Positions 17,524 to 28,348 of a DNA stretch of 64,000 bases are shown here, piece after piece. Position 1 is the first letter of the stretch, and every line of letters starts with the position of its first letter. The DNA is taken from positions 248,001 through 312,000 of the forward strand of contig NZ_LR722649.1 of NCBI RefSeq assembly GCF_902500225.1, read 5' to 3'. The position numbers and the translations under genes were made by a program. The notes beneath the pieces were generated by a model. The model ran no database searches. It was not told the DNA's origin and was given only the letters and a program-made list of their open reading frames with translations. The stretch is from Buttiauxella massiliensis. Lineage in GTDB: Bacteria; Pseudomonadota; Gammaproteobacteria; Enterobacterales; Enterobacteriaceae.

Positions 17524-18684
17524 TTGATTAAGTCAGCAATATTGGTTCTGGAAGACGGAACCCAATTCCACGGTCGGGCCATTGGGGCATCGGGTTCGGC
17601 CATTGGGGAAGTCGTTTTCAACACCTCTTTGACCGGTTATCAAGAAATCCTCACTGATCCTTCCTACTCCCGCCAGATTGTCACTCTTACTTATCCTCAT
17701 ATCGGAAATGTCGGCACCAATGCTGCTGACGAAGAATCCTCCCAGGTACATGCGCAAGGCCTCGTTATCCGTGACCTACCACTGATTGCCAGCAACTACC
17801 GCAATACCGAAGACCTTTCTTCCTACCTTAAGCGCCATAACATTGTGGCCATCGCCGATATCGATACCCGTAAGCTGACCCGAATCCTGCGTGAGAAAGG
17901 TGCACAGAACGGCTGCATTATTGCCGGTGAAAACCTGGACGCGGCACTGGCGCTGGAAAAAGCGAAAGCCTTCCCTGGCCTTAACGGCATGGATCTGGCG
18001 AAAGAAGTGACCACTCAGGAAGCTTATGCCTGGCAGCAAGGTAGCTGGACGCTGGAAGGCGAATTACCTGAAGCGGCGAAAGAAGAAGACTTACCATTCC
18101 ATGTCGTGGCTTACGATTACGGCGTGAAGCGCAACATTCTGCGCATGTTGGTTGACCGCGGTTGCCGCCTGACAGTGGTTCCAGCACAAACGCCAGCAGA
18201 AGAAGTGCTGAAGATGAACCCAGACGGCATCTTCCTTTCTAACGGCCCAGGTGACCCGGCACCGTGTGATTACGCTATCAGCGCAATCAAATCCTTCCTG
18301 AAAACCGACGTGCCGGTATTCGGTATCTGCTTAGGCCACCAGTTGCTGGCTCTGGCAAGCGGCGCGAAAACCGTGAAGATGAAGTTTGGTCACCACGGTG
18401 GTAACCACCCGGTTAAAGATTTGGATCGCGATTGCGTGATGATTACTGCCCAGAACCACGGTTTTGCGGTAGAGGAATCAACACTTCCGGCGAACCTGCG
18501 CGTGACCCATAAGTCATTGTTTGATGGCACGCTGCAAGGCATCCATCGTACCGATAAAGCGGCATTTAGTTTCCAGGGCCACCCTGAAGCAAGCCCGGGT
18601 CCACACGATGCGGCACCGCTTTTTGACCACTTTGTCGAATTGATTAAGCACTACCGTTCTACCGCCACTCTTAATAGCAAGTAA
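17524..18684 (+). CDS. carA: Carbamoyl phosphate synthase small (glutaminase) subunit
   Basis: CarA hydrolyses glutamine and channels ammonia to CarB for carbamoyl phosphate, the precursor of pyrimidines and arginine. Its class I amidotransferase nucleophile is C269 (FGICLGHQ), and the downstream His/Glu pair is in [11 protein letters not shown]. Translation should begin at the TTG at 17524, as in E. coli, because CTGGAGGGC lies just upstream and MIKSA is the conserved N-terminus. This gives 386 residues. An earlier in-frame start at 17497 would add nine unconserved residues. Confidence 0.96.
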   Translation: MIKSAILVLEDGTQFHGRAIGASGSAIGEVVFNTSLTGYQEILTDPSYSRQIVTLTYPHIGNVGTNAADEESSQVHAQGLVIRDLPLIASNYRNTEDLSSYLKRHNIVAIADIDTRKLTRILREKGAQNGCIIAGENLDAALALEKAKAFPGLNGMDLAKEVTTQEAYAWQQGSWTLEGELPEAAKEEDLPFHVVAYDYGVKRNILRMLVDRGCRLTVVPAQTPAEEVLKMNPDGIFLSNGPGDPAPCDYAISAIKSFLKTDVPVFGICLGHQLLALASGAKTVKMKFGHHGGNHPVKDLDRDCVMITAQNHGFAVEESTLPANLRVTHKSLFDGTLQGIHRTDKAAFSFQGHPEASPGPHDAAPLFDHFVELIKHYRSTATLNSK

Positions 18685-18702
18685 GTATCAGGAGCTAAGA
18701 AA

Positions 18703-21700
18703 ATGCCAAAACGTACAGATATAAAAAGCATCCTGATCCTCGGCGCAGGCCCGATTGTTATCGGCCAGGCGTGTGAGTTCGACTACTCCGGTGCGCAGGC
18801 GTGTAAAGCGCTGCGTGAAGAGGGTTACCGTGTCATTCTGGTGAACTCCAACCCGGCAACAATTATGACCGACCCGGAAATGGCCGATGCGACTTACATC
18901 GAGCCGATTCACTGGGAAGTGGTTCGCAAAATCATTGAGAAAGAGCGCCCGGATGCGGTTCTGCCAACCATGGGCGGCCAGACTGCGCTGAACTGCGCGC
19001 TGGAACTGGAACGCGAAGGCGTGCTGGCAGAATTTGGCGTCACCATGATTGGTGCTACCGCTGATGCGATTGATAAAGCCGAAGACCGCCGCCGTTTCGA
19101 CGTGGCGATGAAAAAAATCGGCCTTGATACTGCGCGTTCTGGTATTGCTCACAACATGGAAGAAGCGCTGGCGGTTGCGGCTGACGTGGGTTATCCGTGC
19201 ATCATCCGCCCTTCATTCACCATGGGTGGCACCGGCGGAGGTATCGCTTACAACCGTGAAGAGTTCGAAGAAATCTGCGAGCGTGGTCTGGATCTTTCGC
19301 CAACCAAAGAGCTGCTGATTGACGAATCATTGATCGGTTGGAAAGAGTACGAAATGGAAGTTGTGCGTGATAAAAACGACAACTGCATCATCGTTTGCTC
19401 TATCGAAAACCTTGACCCGATGGGTATTCACACTGGTGACTCCATCACTGTTGCGCCAGCGCAAACGCTGACCGACAAAGAATACCAAATCATGCGTAAC
19501 GCCTCGATGGCGGTTCTGCGTGAAATCGGCGTAGAAACTGGCGGTTCCAACGTGCAGTTCTCGGTTAACCCGAAAACTGGCCGTTTGATTGTTATCGAGA
19601 TGAACCCGCGCGTGTCGCGCTCTTCTGCGCTGGCATCCAAAGCGACTGGTTTCCCGATTGCGAAAGTGGCGGCGAAACTGGCAGTTGGCTACACTCTTGA
19701 TGAACTGATGAACGACATCACCGGCGGCAAAACGCCAGCCTCGTTCGAGCCGTCTATCGACTACGTTGTCACCAAAATCCCTCGCTTTAACTTCGAAAAA
19801 TTCGTTGGCGCGAACGACCGCCTGACCACGCAGATGAAATCTGTTGGTGAAGTGATGGCGATTGGCCGCACGCAGCAGGAATCCCTGCAAAAAGCGCTGC
19901 GCGGCCTGGAAGTGGGCGCGACTGGTTTTGACCCGAAAGTGAATCTGGATGACCCGGAAGCGCTGACCAAAATTCGCCGCGAGCTGAAAGATGCTGGTGC
20001 TGAGCGTATCTGGTACGTGGCTGACGCATTCCGTGCGGGCATGTCTGTGGATGGTGTGTTCAACTTGACCAACATCGACCGCTGGTTCCTGGTGCAGATT
20101 GAAGAGCTGGTGCGTCTGGAAGAGAAAGTTGAAGAGATCGGTATCACTGGCCTGGACTACGACTTCCTACGCATGCTCAAACGCAAAGGTTTTGCGGATG
20201 CGCGCCTGGCGAAACTGGCTGGCGTTCGCGAGTCTGAAATTCGCAAACTGCGTGAACAATATAAGCTGCACCCGGTTTATAAGCGCGTTGATACCTGTGC
20301 GGCGGAGTTCTCAACCGACACCGCGTACATGTACTCCACGTATGAAGACGAGTGCGAAGCTAACCCGAACAACGACCGTGACAAAATCATGGTACTGGGC
20401 GGTGGCCCGAACCGTATCGGCCAGGGTATCGAGTTTGACTACTGCTGCGTACACGCATCCCTTGCGCTGCGTGAAGATGGTTACGAAACCATCATGGTTA
20501 ACTGTAACCCTGAAACGGTTTCTACCGACTACGACACTTCAGACCGCCTGTACTTCGAGCCAGTAACCTTCGAAGACGTACTGGAAATCGTCCGCGTTGA
20601 GAAACCTAAAGGCGTTATCGTGCAGTACGGCGGCCAGACTCCGCTGAAACTGGCACGTGAACTGGAAGCAGCAGGTGTTCCGATTATCGGCACCAGCCCG
20701 GACGCGATTGATCGTGCAGAAGACCGTGAGCGTTTCCAGCACGCAGTTGACCGCCTGAAGTTGAAACAGCCAGCCAACGCCACTGTGACTACCATCGAAA
20801 TGGCGGTAGAGAAAGCGGCACACATCGGCTACCCGCTGGTGGTTCGCCCATCCTACGTTCTGGGCGGTCGCGCGATGGAAATCGTTTATGACGAAATCGA
20901 CCTGCGCCGTTACTTCCAGACAGCGGTAAGTGTCTCTAACGATGCACCAGTGCTGCTCGACCGCTTCCTTGACGATGCGGTAGAAGTGGATGTCGATGCG
21001 ATTTGCGACGGTGAAACCGTGCTGATTGGCGGCATTATGGAGCACATCGAACAGGCAGGCGTTCACTCCGGTGACTCTGCATGTTCTCTGCCAGCTTACA
21101 CGCTGAGCCAGGAAATCCAGGACGTGATGCGCCAGCAGGTGCAGAAACTGGCTTTCGAACTGCAAGTTCGCGGTTTGATGAACGTGCAGTTTGCGGTGAA
21201 AGATAACGAAGTCTACTTGATTGAAGTTAACCCACGTGCTGCGCGTACCGTACCGTTTGTCTCTAAAGCAACCGGCATGGCACTGGCTAAAGTGGCGGCG
21301 CGAGTGATGGTTGGGCAAACCCTTGTACAGCAGGGCATGACCAAAGAAATCATTCCACCGTACTACTCGGTGAAAGAAGTGGTACTGCCGTTCAACAAGT
21401 TCCCAGGCGTTGACCCACTGTTAGGGCCAGAAATGCGCTCTACCGGTGAAGTGATGGGCGTAGGCCGTACCTTTGCAGAAGCTTTCTCCAAAGCGATGCT
21501 GGGCAGCCAGTCCACCATGCGTAAACCAGGCCGCGCACTGCTGTCTGTTCGCGAAGGCGACAAAAAACGTGTTGTAGACCTGGCGGCTAAATTGTTGAAG
21601 CAGGGCTTCGAACTGGATGCGACTCACGGTACTGCGGTTGTGTTGGGTGAAGCTGGCATTAACCCGCGTCTGGTGAACAAGGTGCATGAAGGTCGTCCGC

Positions 21701-21927
21701 ACATTCAGGACCGTATCAAGAATGGCGAATATACCTACATCATCAACACCACAGCTGGCCGTCAGGCGATTGAGGATTCCAAGCTGATTCGCCGTAGCGC
21801 ACTGCAATACAAAGTGCACTACGACACCACGCTGAACGGTGGTTTTGCTACAGCGATGGCGCTGAACTCTGACGCGACTGAAAAAGTGATTTCAGTGCAG
21901 GAAATGCACGCGCAAATCACTAAGTAA
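18703..21927 (+). CDS. carB: Carbamoyl phosphate synthase large subunit
   Basis: The 1074-residue protein (1073 in E. coli) contains two homologous ATP-grasp halves. The first begins [19 protein letters not shown], with [13 protein letters not shown] and [12 protein letters not shown]. The second begins [20 protein letters not shown], with [13 protein letters not shown] and [14 protein letters not shown]. The C-terminal allosteric domain (about 935-1074) binds UMP, IMP and ornithine. It lies 18 nt after carA, with AGGAGC as ribosome-binding site. A strong terminator follows. Confidence 0.98.
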   Translation: MPKRTDIKSILILGAGPIVIGQACEFDYSGAQACKALREEGYRVILVNSNPATIMTDPEMADATYIEPIHWEVVRKIIEKERPDAVLPTMGGQTALNCALELEREGVLAEFGVTMIGATADAIDKAEDRRRFDVAMKKIGLDTARSGIAHNMEEALAVAADVGYPCIIRPSFTMGGTGGGIAYNREEFEEICERGLDLSPTKELLIDESLIGWKEYEMEVVRDKNDNCIIVCSIENLDPMGIHTGDSITVAPAQTLTDKEYQIMRNASMAVLREIGVETGGSNVQFSVNPKTGRLIVIEMNPRVSRSSALASKATGFPIAKVAAKLAVGYTLDELMNDITGGKTPASFEPSIDYVVTKIPRFNFEKFVGANDRLTTQMKSVGEVMAIGRTQQESLQKALRGLEVGATGFDPKVNLDDPEALTKIRRELKDAGAERIWYVADAFRAGMSVDGVFNLTNIDRWFLVQIEELVRLEEKVEEIGITGLDYDFLRMLKRKGFADARLAKLAGVRESEIRKLREQYKLHPVYKRVDTCAAEFSTDTAYMYSTYEDECEANPNNDRDKIMVLGGGPNRIGQGIEFDYCCVHASLALREDGYETIMVNCNPETVSTDYDTSDRLYFEPVTFEDVLEIVRVEKPKGVIVQYGGQTPLKLARELEAAGVPIIGTSPDAIDRAEDRERFQHAVDRLKLKQPANATVTTIEMAVEKAAHIGYPLVVRPSYVLGGRAMEIVYDEIDLRRYFQTAVSVSNDAPVLLDRFLDDAVEVDVDAICDGETVLIGGIMEHIEQAGVHSGDSACSLPAYTLSQEIQDVMRQQVQKLAFELQVRGLMNVQFAVKDNEVYLIEVNPRAARTVPFVSKATGMALAKVAARVMVGQTLVQQGMTKEIIPPYYSVKEVVLPFNKFPGVDPLLGPEMRSTGEVMGVGRTFAEAFSKAMLGSQSTMRKPGRALLSVREGDKKRVVDLAAKLLKQGFELDATHGTAVVLGEAGINPRLVNKVHEGRPHIQDRIKNGEYTYIINTTAGRQAIEDSKLIRRSALQYKVHYDTTLNGGFATAMALNSDATEKVISVQEMHAQITK

Positions 21928-21947
21928 TCGCTTCTCGATACTTTTGA

Positions 21948-21971
21948 AACCCGCTTCGCGCGGGTTTTTTT
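21948..21971 (+). terminator. Rho-independent terminator after carB
   Basis: AACCCGC and GCGGGTT pair around TTCGC, followed by eight T residues. Confidence 0.9.
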
Positions 21972-22090
21972 TCGCTTATTGTTGTGGAGAGCGACACTTC
22001 AGAGTGTTCTGTATTTGCCCGCGAGGCCGGAAAGTTCTGCTAAAGTTTTTAGTCTGAAGATGAGAAATGACTACAAACAGGGAGAACTAC

Positions 22091-22324
22091 ATGCAAAACA
22101 AAATTCTGCTGGCGTCCATATTCGCTGCTGCAACGCTGATGACTGTTGCAGGCTGTTCGTCTAATCAGGCGGTAAAAACCAGCGATGGCAAAACTATTGT
22201 GACCGACGGCAAGCCGCAGGTTGACGACGACACAGGCCTGGTTTCTTACAAAAATGCTGAAACGGGCAAGACCGAGCAGATCAACCGCGATCAGGTCAAA
22301 TCTATGGGCGAGCTGGATAACTAA
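22091..22324 (+). CDS. YgdI/YgdR-like small outer-membrane lipoprotein
   Basis: The 77-residue protein has a lipoprotein signal peptide (MQNKILLASIFAAATLMTVAGC, lipobox VAGC). A short domain follows, with SDGKTIVTDGKPQVDDDTGLVSYKN and QINRDQVKSMGEL, matching the YgdI/YgdR family (DUF903) of unknown function. I choose the ATG at 22091, after GGGAG, over an upstream in-frame ATG at 22067 that would spoil the signal peptide. It lies where E. coli has caiF and the cai/fix genes, so it is a lineage-specific neighbour of carB. Confidence 0.85.
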   Translation: MQNKILLASIFAAATLMTVAGCSSNQAVKTSDGKTIVTDGKPQVDDDTGLVSYKNAETGKTEQINRDQVKSMGELDN

Positions 22325-22362
22325 TTCAGGTTTTCCCACTTAGCCCGTCAAGAATTATGACT

Positions 22363-22426
22363 ATTAGCCTGTTGAATTACTGACTACACTCTTTGAGAAA
22401 AGAGAGCAGTAAAACAACAGGCTAAT
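22363..22426. repeat. 12-bp perfect inverted repeat bracketing the kefF leader
   Basis: ATTAGCCTGTTG (22363-22374) and CAACAGGCTAAT (22415-22426) are exact reverse complements, 40 nt apart. The right arm ends 3 nt before the kefF ATG and covers its probable ribosome-binding region (ACAGG). A smaller hairpin (CTCTTTGAGAAAAGAG) lies inside. It could be an RNA structure controlling kefF or the remnant of a small mobile repeat. Confidence 0.6.
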
Positions 22427-22428
22427 TG

Positions 22429-22959
22429 ATGATCTTAATTATTTATGCGCACCCCTATCCGCAACACTCCCATGCCAACAAGAAAATGCTCGAACAAGCA
22501 TCACTTCTACCCGATGTAGAAGTGCGCTCCCTCTATGAGCTTTACCCCGATTTCAATATTGATATTGCCACTGAACAGCAGGCATTAAACCGCGCTGATT
22601 TGGTTATCTGGCAGCATCCTATGCAGTGGTACAGCATGCCGCCATTGATGAAACTGTGGATCGATAAGGTACTGGCTCACGGCTGGGCGTACGGTCACGG
22701 CGGAACGGCGCTGCGCGGAAAAAACGTCATGTGGGCGGTTACTACTGGTGGTGGCGATAACCACTTTAATCTGGGGGACCACCCAGGCTTTGATGTGCTT
22801 GGACAACCATTGCAGGCGACTGCCCTTTACTGCGGTATGAACTGGCTACCGCATTTCACCGTTCATTTCACTTTCGTTTGCGATGAGAACACGCTCGAAG
22901 TACAGGCCGAGCAATATAAACAACGGTTGCTCGACTGGCGGGAGGCGAACCATGGATAG
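22429..22959 (+). CDS. kefF: Glutathione-regulated potassium-efflux ancillary protein
   Basis: KefF is a flavodoxin-like quinone oxidoreductase that binds KefC and is needed for its full activity. The FMN-site N-terminus is [19 protein letters not shown]. The family motifs [20 protein letters not shown] and [11 protein letters not shown] follow. From the ATG at 22429 the length is 176, equal to E. coli. It overlaps kefC by 8 nt, consistent with balanced synthesis of the complex. Confidence 0.95.
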   Translation: MILIIYAHPYPQHSHANKKMLEQASLLPDVEVRSLYELYPDFNIDIATEQQALNRADLVIWQHPMQWYSMPPLMKLWIDKVLAHGWAYGHGGTALRGKNVMWAVTTGGGDNHFNLGDHPGFDVLGQPLQATALYCGMNWLPHFTVHFTFVCDENTLEVQAEQYKQRLLDWREANHG

Positions 22960-24808
22960 TCACAGCATGATTCAGGCGCTGATTTATCTCGGCTCCGCCG
23001 CGATCATTGTGCCCATTGCCGTGCGGCTTGGATTAGGTTCGGTGCTTGGCTACCTGATTGCCGGGTGCATTATCGGCCCGTGGGGATTCAGGCTGGTGAC
23101 CGATGCCGAAACTATTCTGCATTTTGCGGAAATCGGCGTGGTGCTGATGCTGTTCGTCATTGGCCTTGAACTTGACCCACGCCGCTTGTGGACGCTACGT
23201 GCGTCGGTGTTTGGTGGCGGTGCGCTGCAAATGGTGGCGTGCGGTTTGCTGCTTGGTTTGTTCTGCATGTTCTTAGGGCTGCGTTGGCAGGTAGCCGTTT
23301 TGATCGGCCTTACGCTGGCGCTCTCTTCTACCGCCATCGCTATGCAAGCCATGAACGAGCGCAACCTGACGGTTTCGCAAATGGGGCGCAGCGCGTTCGC
23401 CGTGCTGTTATTCCAGGATATCGCTGCGATCCCGCTGGTAGCAATGATCCCGTTATTAGCCAGTAGCGGTGCGACTACTACCCTGGCTGCGTTTTCCATT
23501 TCAGCTCTGAAAGTGGTTGGTGCATTGGCCATCGTTGTATTGCTTGGCCGCTATGTGACTCGCCCGCTGCTGCGATTTGTAGCCCGTTCCGGCCTGCGTG
23601 AAGTGTTCAGCGCCATGGCCTTATTTATGGTATTTGGTTTTGGTTTATTGCTCGAAGAGGCCGGGCTTTCGATGGCGATGGGAGCGTTTCTTGCCGGTGT
23701 GTTACTGGCAAGTTCTGAGTATCGCCATGCGCTGGAAAGTGATATCGAACCGTTCAAAGGTTTGCTGCTCGGGCTGTTCTTTATCGGTGTGGGCATGTCG
23801 ATAGACTTCGGCACGCTGCTTGAGAATCCACTGCGGATTATTGCGCTGCTGTTCGGATTCCTGGCGATCAAAATCATTACGCTCTGGATTGTGGCAAAAC
23901 CGCTGAATGTGCCGCGCAAGCAACGGCGCTGGTTTGCTGTTTTGCTGGGGCAAGGTAGTGAATTTGCTTTCGTGATTTTTGGTACAGCAAGAATGGCTGA
24001 GGTGTTAGATGACAGTTGGGCGAAATCGCTGACCCTTGCTGTTGCGCTATCAATGGCGGCAACGCCGCTACTGCTGGTATTACTCAACCGTCTGGAGAAA
24101 TCGGGTAAAGAGCAGGCGCGAGAAGCGGATGAAATCGATGAAGAACAGCCGCGAGTGATTATCGCAGGCTTCGGTCGTTTCGGGCAGATTGCCGGCCGTT
24201 TGTTACTCACCAGTGGGGTAAAAATGGTGGTTCTTGACCACGACCCAGACCACATTGAAACGTTGCGTAAGTTCGGCACCAAAGTCTTTTATGGTGATGC
24301 AACACGCGTGGATTTACTGGAGTCCGCCGGGGCTGCAAAAGCTGAAGTGCTGATCAATGCTATCGACGATCCTGATGCCAACATGCAGTTAGCAGAGTTG
24401 GTGCAGGAGCACTTCCCACATTTGAAAGTGATTGCGCGAGCACGCGATCTTGACCACTTCATTCGCCTGCGCCAGTTGGGTGTTGAACAACCAGAGCGTG
24501 AAACATTTGAAGGTGCACTAAAAGTGGGGCGTCGGGCACTGGAAGGTCTGGGCGTTGGCAGCTACGAAGCACGTGAGCGAGCCGATCACTTCCGACGTTT
24601 TAATACGCAGATGGTTGAAGAGATGGTTCCGGCTCCAGACTGGTCAGCGCGAGCCGATGTGCTCAAGCGCACCAGTGCCATGCTGACTGAGGTGATTAAC
24701 GAAGATCGTACTCATCTGAATGTGATTCAGCGCCACGGCTGGCAGGGGACGGAAGAAGGGCTTCATTCGGGGAAACTGGCTGATGAGCCGCCAGTGAAAC
24801 CGGAATAA
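22952..24808 (+). CDS. kefC: Glutathione-regulated potassium-efflux system antiporter
   Basis: KefC is an inner-membrane K+/H+ antiporter of the CPA2 family. It is held shut by glutathione and opened by glutathione adducts, protecting cells from electrophiles. About 12 membrane segments occupy residues 1-380, with the family blocks [13 protein letters not shown] and [13 protein letters not shown]-like. The RCK domain begins at about 400 ([18 protein letters not shown], an NAD-type glycine motif). The start at 22952 ([10 protein letters not shown]) gives 618 residues (620 in E. coli). An upstream in-frame start at 22883 lies inside kefF. Confidence 0.96.
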   Translation: MDSHSMIQALIYLGSAAIIVPIAVRLGLGSVLGYLIAGCIIGPWGFRLVTDAETILHFAEIGVVLMLFVIGLELDPRRLWTLRASVFGGGALQMVACGLLLGLFCMFLGLRWQVAVLIGLTLALSSTAIAMQAMNERNLTVSQMGRSAFAVLLFQDIAAIPLVAMIPLLASSGATTTLAAFSISALKVVGALAIVVLLGRYVTRPLLRFVARSGLREVFSAMALFMVFGFGLLLEEAGLSMAMGAFLAGVLLASSEYRHALESDIEPFKGLLLGLFFIGVGMSIDFGTLLENPLRIIALLFGFLAIKIITLWIVAKPLNVPRKQRRWFAVLLGQGSEFAFVIFGTARMAEVLDDSWAKSLTLAVALSMAATPLLLVLLNRLEKSGKEQAREADEIDEEQPRVIIAGFGRFGQIAGRLLLTSGVKMVVLDHDPDHIETLRKFGTKVFYGDATRVDLLESAGAAKAEVLINAIDDPDANMQLAELVQEHFPHLKVIARARDLDHFIRLRQLGVEQPERETFEGALKVGRRALEGLGVGSYEARERADHFRRFNTQMVEEMVPAPDWSARADVLKRTSAMLTEVINEDRTHLNVIQRHGWQGTEEGLHSGKLADEPPVKPE

Positions 24809-24810
24809 CG

Positions 24811-24838
24811 AAAAAGCTCCCGAATTTGGGAGCTTTTT
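24811..24838 (+). terminator. Rho-independent terminator after kefC
   Basis: AAAAAGCTCCC and GGGAGCTTTTT form an 11-bp perfect stem. It is symmetric, so it can also serve the convergent exporter gene. Confidence 0.9.
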
Positions 24839-24862
24839 AAAATCTATTGGTTTGAGTAAAAG

Positions 24863-25477
24863 TCAGCTCAAAGCCACTTTAATCCCCAGCGCAATCAACA
24901 TGCCGCCCAGCAGTTTATCGACAATTTTCTGTGCTTTAGCCAGGCCGCGACGCACCGGTTCGCTCTGAATCAGCACCACTAATACCGGCCACCAGACCAT
25001 GGACAACATCAGGATCACGCCTGCGTACCAGAGCTTTTCCATGGTGCCGGAATTCACGTTTAAAACTTGTGTGAAAACAGAAAGGAAAAAGAGTGTCGCT
25101 TTCGGGTTCAGCAGGTTGCAAAGATAGCCTTGTAAGAAGGCCTTTTTGAGCGTGGTTTGTTGGTGTTCAACCTGGCTGACATCCATTTTGCTGCCGCCGC
25201 GAGCAAACAGCGCGTGCAAACCAATCCAAATCAGATAAGCCGCACCGGCGTATTTGAGCACATCAAACAACCATGGGGTCGTGGTAATCACCACCGCTAA
25301 ACCCGCGACACAATAAGTCATGTGCGTGGCGACGCCGCTGATAACACCTAATGACGTCATCATCGCCGCAGCGCGTGGATAACGGGCCGCATTTTTAATA
25401 ACCAGGAAGAAATCAGGCCCGGGAGATAGCATTCCCAAAGTGGCAATGGTGGCGACGAAAAGCGTGGTTTCTAACAT
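24863..25477 (-). CDS. LysE/RhtB-family amino-acid exporter
   Basis: The 204-residue membrane protein has about six hydrophobic segments and the RhtB signature LGMLSPGPDFFLVIKNAA near the N-terminus. GAAYLIWIGLHAL and GYLCNLLNPKATLFFLSVF follow. Family members export homoserine, threonine, lysine or similar compounds; this one matches no specific E. coli member by eye. It sits alone between kefC and folA, which are adjacent in E. coli, so it is an insertion relative to that genome. Confidence 0.87.
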   Translation of the reverse strand: MLETTLFVATIATLGMLSPGPDFFLVIKNAARYPRAAAMMTSLGVISGVATHMTYCVAGLAVVITTTPWLFDVLKYAGAAYLIWIGLHALFARGGSKMDVSQVEHQQTTLKKAFLQGYLCNLLNPKATLFFLSVFTQVLNVNSGTMEKLWYAGVILMLSMVWWPVLVVLIQSEPVRRGLAKAQKIVDKLLGGMLIALGIKVALS

Positions 25478-25696
25478 GGTTTAATCCGGTGCAGTCAAAG
25501 AAACGTGAACTATACCGCAGCTATTGCATAAACTTATAGAGGGTGACGGAGAGCGGTTAAGTATTTTTTACGTCATCTTTTACAATGCTTCTGACACTTT
25601 TACGCTAACTCGTTGTTCCTGCTATAACAGGAAGTAATGCGTTACGCCTTTACAGTCGCAGAACAAAAATATTCTCACCGACAAGCTTGCGGACAG

Positions 25697-25725
25697 TCGA
25701 CGAAAGAATGCGCTTTCCGTATAGT
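25697..25725 (+). promoter_or_regulatory. folA promoter (candidate)
   Basis: TCGACG (25697-25702) and TATAGT (25720-25725) are separated by 17 nt. The context CGTATAGTGGCGGCAATTTTTT closely matches the E. coli folA promoter. The rest of the 283-nt gap upstream (25478-25696) shows no gene or clear element. Confidence 0.5.
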
Positions 25726-25760
25726 GGCGGCAATTTTTTCACCACCCTTGGGTTAATAGA

Positions 25761-26240
25761 ATGATCAGTCTGATTGCTGCATTAGCGGTAGATCGTGTAA
25801 TTGGCATGGAAAACGCCATGCCCTGGGAAATACCTGCCGATCTGGCCTGGTTTAAACGTAATACGTTGAATAAACCTGTCGTGATGGGGCGTTTGACCTG
25901 GGAATCCATCGGTCGTCCGCTGCCAGGTCGCAAGAACATCGTTATTAGCAGCAAGCCCGGCACCGATGACCGCGTCGAGTGGGTATCATCCATCGAAGAC
26001 GCGATTAAAGCCTGTGGCGATGCGGAAGAGATTATGGTGATTGGTGGCGGTCGTATTTACGAACAATTCCTGCCAAAAGCTCAGCGCCTGTATCTGACGC
26101 ACATTGATGCGGAAGTGGAAGGCGACACGCACTTCCCGGATTACGATCCGGACGAGTGGCAGTCAACGTTTAGTGAATTCCATGATGCCGATGAGAATAA
26201 CTCACACGGTTATTGTTTTGAGGTTCTGGAGCGTCGTTAA
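25761..26240 (+). CDS. folA: Dihydrofolate reductase
   Basis: FolA reduces dihydrofolate to tetrahydrofolate with NADPH and is the trimethoprim target. The 159 residues equal E. coli in length. W22 and the proton-relay D27 are in [13 protein letters not shown]. The NADPH-binding stretches are [12 protein letters not shown] and [13 protein letters not shown]. Positions commonly changed in resistance, such as D27 and W30, look wild type. Residues 23-24 read Glu-Ile where E. coli has Asn-Leu, ordinary variation. Confidence 0.97.
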   Translation: MISLIAALAVDRVIGMENAMPWEIPADLAWFKRNTLNKPVVMGRLTWESIGRPLPGRKNIVISSKPGTDDRVEWVSSIEDAIKACGDAEEIMVIGGGRIYEQFLPKAQRLYLTHIDAEVEGDTHFPDYDPDEWQSTFSEFHDADENNSHGYCFEVLERR

Positions 26241-26255
26241 GACGGGCTGGAAAAT

Positions 26256-26284
26256 AAAAAACCCGGTAATGACCGGGTTTTTTC
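26256..26284. terminator. Bidirectional terminator between folA and apaH
   Basis: AAACCCGGT and ACCGGGTTT pair around AATG, with A-rich and T-rich flanks on the two sides. It serves the convergent folA and apaH units. Confidence 0.88.
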
Positions 26285-27136
26285 TTACGAAGCAATAGCC
26301 GTTTCACCCTCGCCCATATCTTTCTGGCGATTGGAGGGCTGAACGAAATAGGTTTTGTCTTCCCAGCGTAGGCAAGTTAGATCGCCACCCCAGCAGCAGC
26401 CGGTATCAAGCCCGTATATGCCCTCTGGTGTGCCTTTGCCTTCCAGCGATGCCCAGTGCCCGAAGATAACGGAATACTCAGCGGTCACAGGCCCAGGGAT
26501 GGCAAACCACGGTTTCAGTGGTGCAGGAGCACTTTCTGGCGTGTCTTTGCAGTACATATCCAGCTGCCCATTCGGGAAGCAATAACGCATGCGGGTCAGC
26601 GAATTGGTAATAAAGCGCAGACGAGCGAGCCCTGAAAGTTCAGGCGACCAGTTGTTAGGCATATCGCCATACATCGCATCGAGGAATAACGGATAGCTGT
26701 CGCTTGAAAGCACGGCTTCAACATCACGCGCACAGGCCATTGCAGTATTCAAATCCCACTGCGGCGTAATCCCGGCATGTGCCATCACCAGTTTTTTCTC
26801 TTCATCAACCTGTATCAGAGGTTGGCGACGTAACCAGTTCAGCAGTTCGTCGGCATCTGGCGCTTCCAGCAATTGGGAAACGCGATCTTTGGGTTTATTG
26901 CGGCTAATGCCTGCATAAACTGCCAGAAGATGCAGATCATGATTACCGAGAACGATGCGAGCACTTTCACCAAGCCCGCGCACAAAACGCAGCACTTCAA
27001 GCGAGCCTGGTCCACGCGCGACGAGATCGCCCGTAAGCCATAAAATATCTTTGCCAGGTGTAAACTCAACCTGTTGCAGCAGGGCTACCAGTTCATCGTA
27101 ACAACCATGAACATCGCCAATCAGGTATGTAGACAT
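26285..27136 (-). CDS. apaH: Bis(5'-nucleosyl)-tetraphosphatase, symmetrical
   Basis: ApaH splits Ap4A into two ADP and also removes Np4 caps from RNA. Metallophosphatase motifs are in order: [37 protein letters not shown], with the later blocks [10 protein letters not shown] and FGHWASLEG. The start [12 protein letters not shown] at 27136 is chosen because homologues begin there. An upstream in-frame extension to 27316 overlaps apaG. Length is 283 residues. It is the last gene of the surA-pdxA-rsmA-apaG-apaH operon. Confidence 0.96.
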   Translation of the reverse strand: MSTYLIGDVHGCYDELVALLQQVEFTPGKDILWLTGDLVARGPGSLEVLRFVRGLGESARIVLGNHDLHLLAVYAGISRNKPKDRVSQLLEAPDADELLNWLRRQPLIQVDEEKKLVMAHAGITPQWDLNTAMACARDVEAVLSSDSYPLFLDAMYGDMPNNWSPELSGLARLRFITNSLTRMRYCFPNGQLDMYCKDTPESAPAPLKPWFAIPGPVTAEYSVIFGHWASLEGKGTPEGIYGLDTGCCWGGDLTCLRWEDKTYFVQPSNRQKDMGEGETAIAS

Positions 27137-27140
27137 CGTA

Positions 27141-27518
27141 TCAGTGAATAAAGGCTGGGATAGCCAGACGGAATACGGGAATAGCGACACGGAAAGCATC
27201 GCCCTGAGAGTCGACCATTTCGTAATGGCCTTGCATGGTGCCAAGCGGTGTTTCAAGTACTGCACCGCTTGTGTAGCTATATTCGTTGCCCGGTTCAATA
27301 TGCGGCTGGACGCCAATCACGCCCTCACCCTGAACTTCAGTTTCATGGCCGTTTCCATTGGTGATAAGCCAGTAACGACCAAGCAATTGAACCGGTGTTC
27401 GCCCCAGGTTGCGGATGGTTACAGTGTAAGCAAAGACGAAACGTTCGTTCTCCGGAGAGGACTGCGCTTCGATATAAACGCTTTGTACCTGAATGCATAC
27501 GCGGGGCGAATTCAACAT
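27141..27518 (-). CDS. apaG: ApaG-domain protein
   Basis: The 125-residue ApaG protein (DUF525) has a fibronectin-III-like beta fold and an incompletely known function. Conserved parts are [44 protein letters not shown] and [20 protein letters not shown]. Length equals E. coli. It lies 2 nt after rsmA and 4 nt before apaH, as in E. coli. Confidence 0.95.
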   Translation of the reverse strand: MLNSPRVCIQVQSVYIEAQSSPENERFVFAYTVTIRNLGRTPVQLLGRYWLITNGNGHETEVQGEGVIGVQPHIEPGNEYSYTSGAVLETPLGTMQGHYEMVDSQGDAFRVAIPVFRLAIPAFIH

Positions 27519-27520
27519 CG

Positions 27521-28348
27521 TTAACTCTCCTTTGGCTGCTGCTGTGGGTGCTCAGCCAAATAGTTTGCCAGTTGGCAATACTGCGCGACTGAGATGTTCT
27601 CAGCGCGTAGGGTTGCGTCGATTCCCAGCTCCGCCATCACCTCTGGGCTAAACAGATGGCCAAGGCTGTTACGAATCGTTTTACGACGCTTGTTAAAGGC
27701 TTCAGTGGTGATGCGGCTTAACACACGCAGCTCTTTAACTGGGTTCGGTATTACTGCATGTGGTACCAGGCGCACAACGGCAGAGTCAACTTTCGGTGCC
27801 GGTGTGAAGGCCGTTGGTGGCACTTCAAGTACTGGGATCACATTGCAATAATACTGAGCCATGACTGATAAACGACCATACGCTTTACAGTTAGGGCCAG
27901 CAACTAAACGGTTTACCACCTCTTTTTGCAGCATAAAGTGCATGTCAGCAATGGCATCAGTATAGCTAAAGAGATGGAACATCAATGGCGTGGAGATGTT
28001 ATACGGCAGGTTGCCAAAAACGCGCAACGGCTGACCGATTTTTTGCGACAGCTCTCCAAAATCCATTGTCATGGCATCTTGCTGATAAATCGTCAGCTTC
28101 GGTGCCAGGAATGGATGCGTTTGCAGGCGAGCTGCAAGATCGCGGTCCAGTTCAATGACGGTCATTTCATCCAGGCGTTCACCCACGGGCTCGGTTAATG
28201 CGCCAAGGCCGGGGCCGATTTCAACCATCGCCTGGCCTTTCAGTGGATTAATAGCAGAGACAATACTGTCGATAACGAACTGGTCATTAAGGAAGTTTTG
28301 TCCAAAACGTTTACGGGCTAAATGGCCCTGGTGGACACGAGTATTCAT
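27521..28348 (-). CDS. rsmA: 16S rRNA (adenine(1518)-N6/adenine(1519)-N6)-dimethyltransferase
   Basis: RsmA (KsgA) dimethylates A1518 and A1519 in helix 45 of 16S rRNA, late in 30S assembly. The SAM site is [10 protein letters not shown] followed by [15 protein letters not shown]. The catalytic motif is NLPYNIST, and the C-terminal domain includes [14 protein letters not shown]. Length is 275 (273 in E. coli). The ATG overlaps the pdxA stop (ATGA), so the two are probably coupled. Confidence 0.97.
   Translation of the reverse strand: MNTRVHQGHLARKRFGQNFLNDQFVIDSIVSAINPLKGQAMVEIGPGLGALTEPVGERLDEMTVIELDRDLAARLQTHPFLAPKLTIYQQDAMTMDFGELSQKIGQPLRVFGNLPYNISTPLMFHLFSYTDAIADMHFMLQKEVVNRLVAGPNCKAYGRLSVMAQYYCNVIPVLEVPPTAFTPAPKVDSAVVRLVPHAVIPNPVKELRVLSRITTEAFNKRRKTIRNSLGHLFSPEVMAELGIDATLRAENISVAQYCQLANYLAEHPQQQPKES

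Noticed and set aside
20539-21318. Minus-strand open frame of 259 codons inside carB
   Set aside because: It is antisense to the second ATP-grasp half of CarB and rich in His, Gln and Asn, as expected from the complement of a conserved gene.
23551-24282. Minus-strand open frame of 243 codons inside kefC
   Set aside because: It is antisense to the membrane and RCK parts of KefC, with low-complexity Ser-rich content and no motif.
27137-27316. Longer ApaH starting at 27316
   Set aside because: The 60 extra residues overlap apaG in another frame and are not part of the ApaH family, which begins at the [12 protein letters not shown] position.
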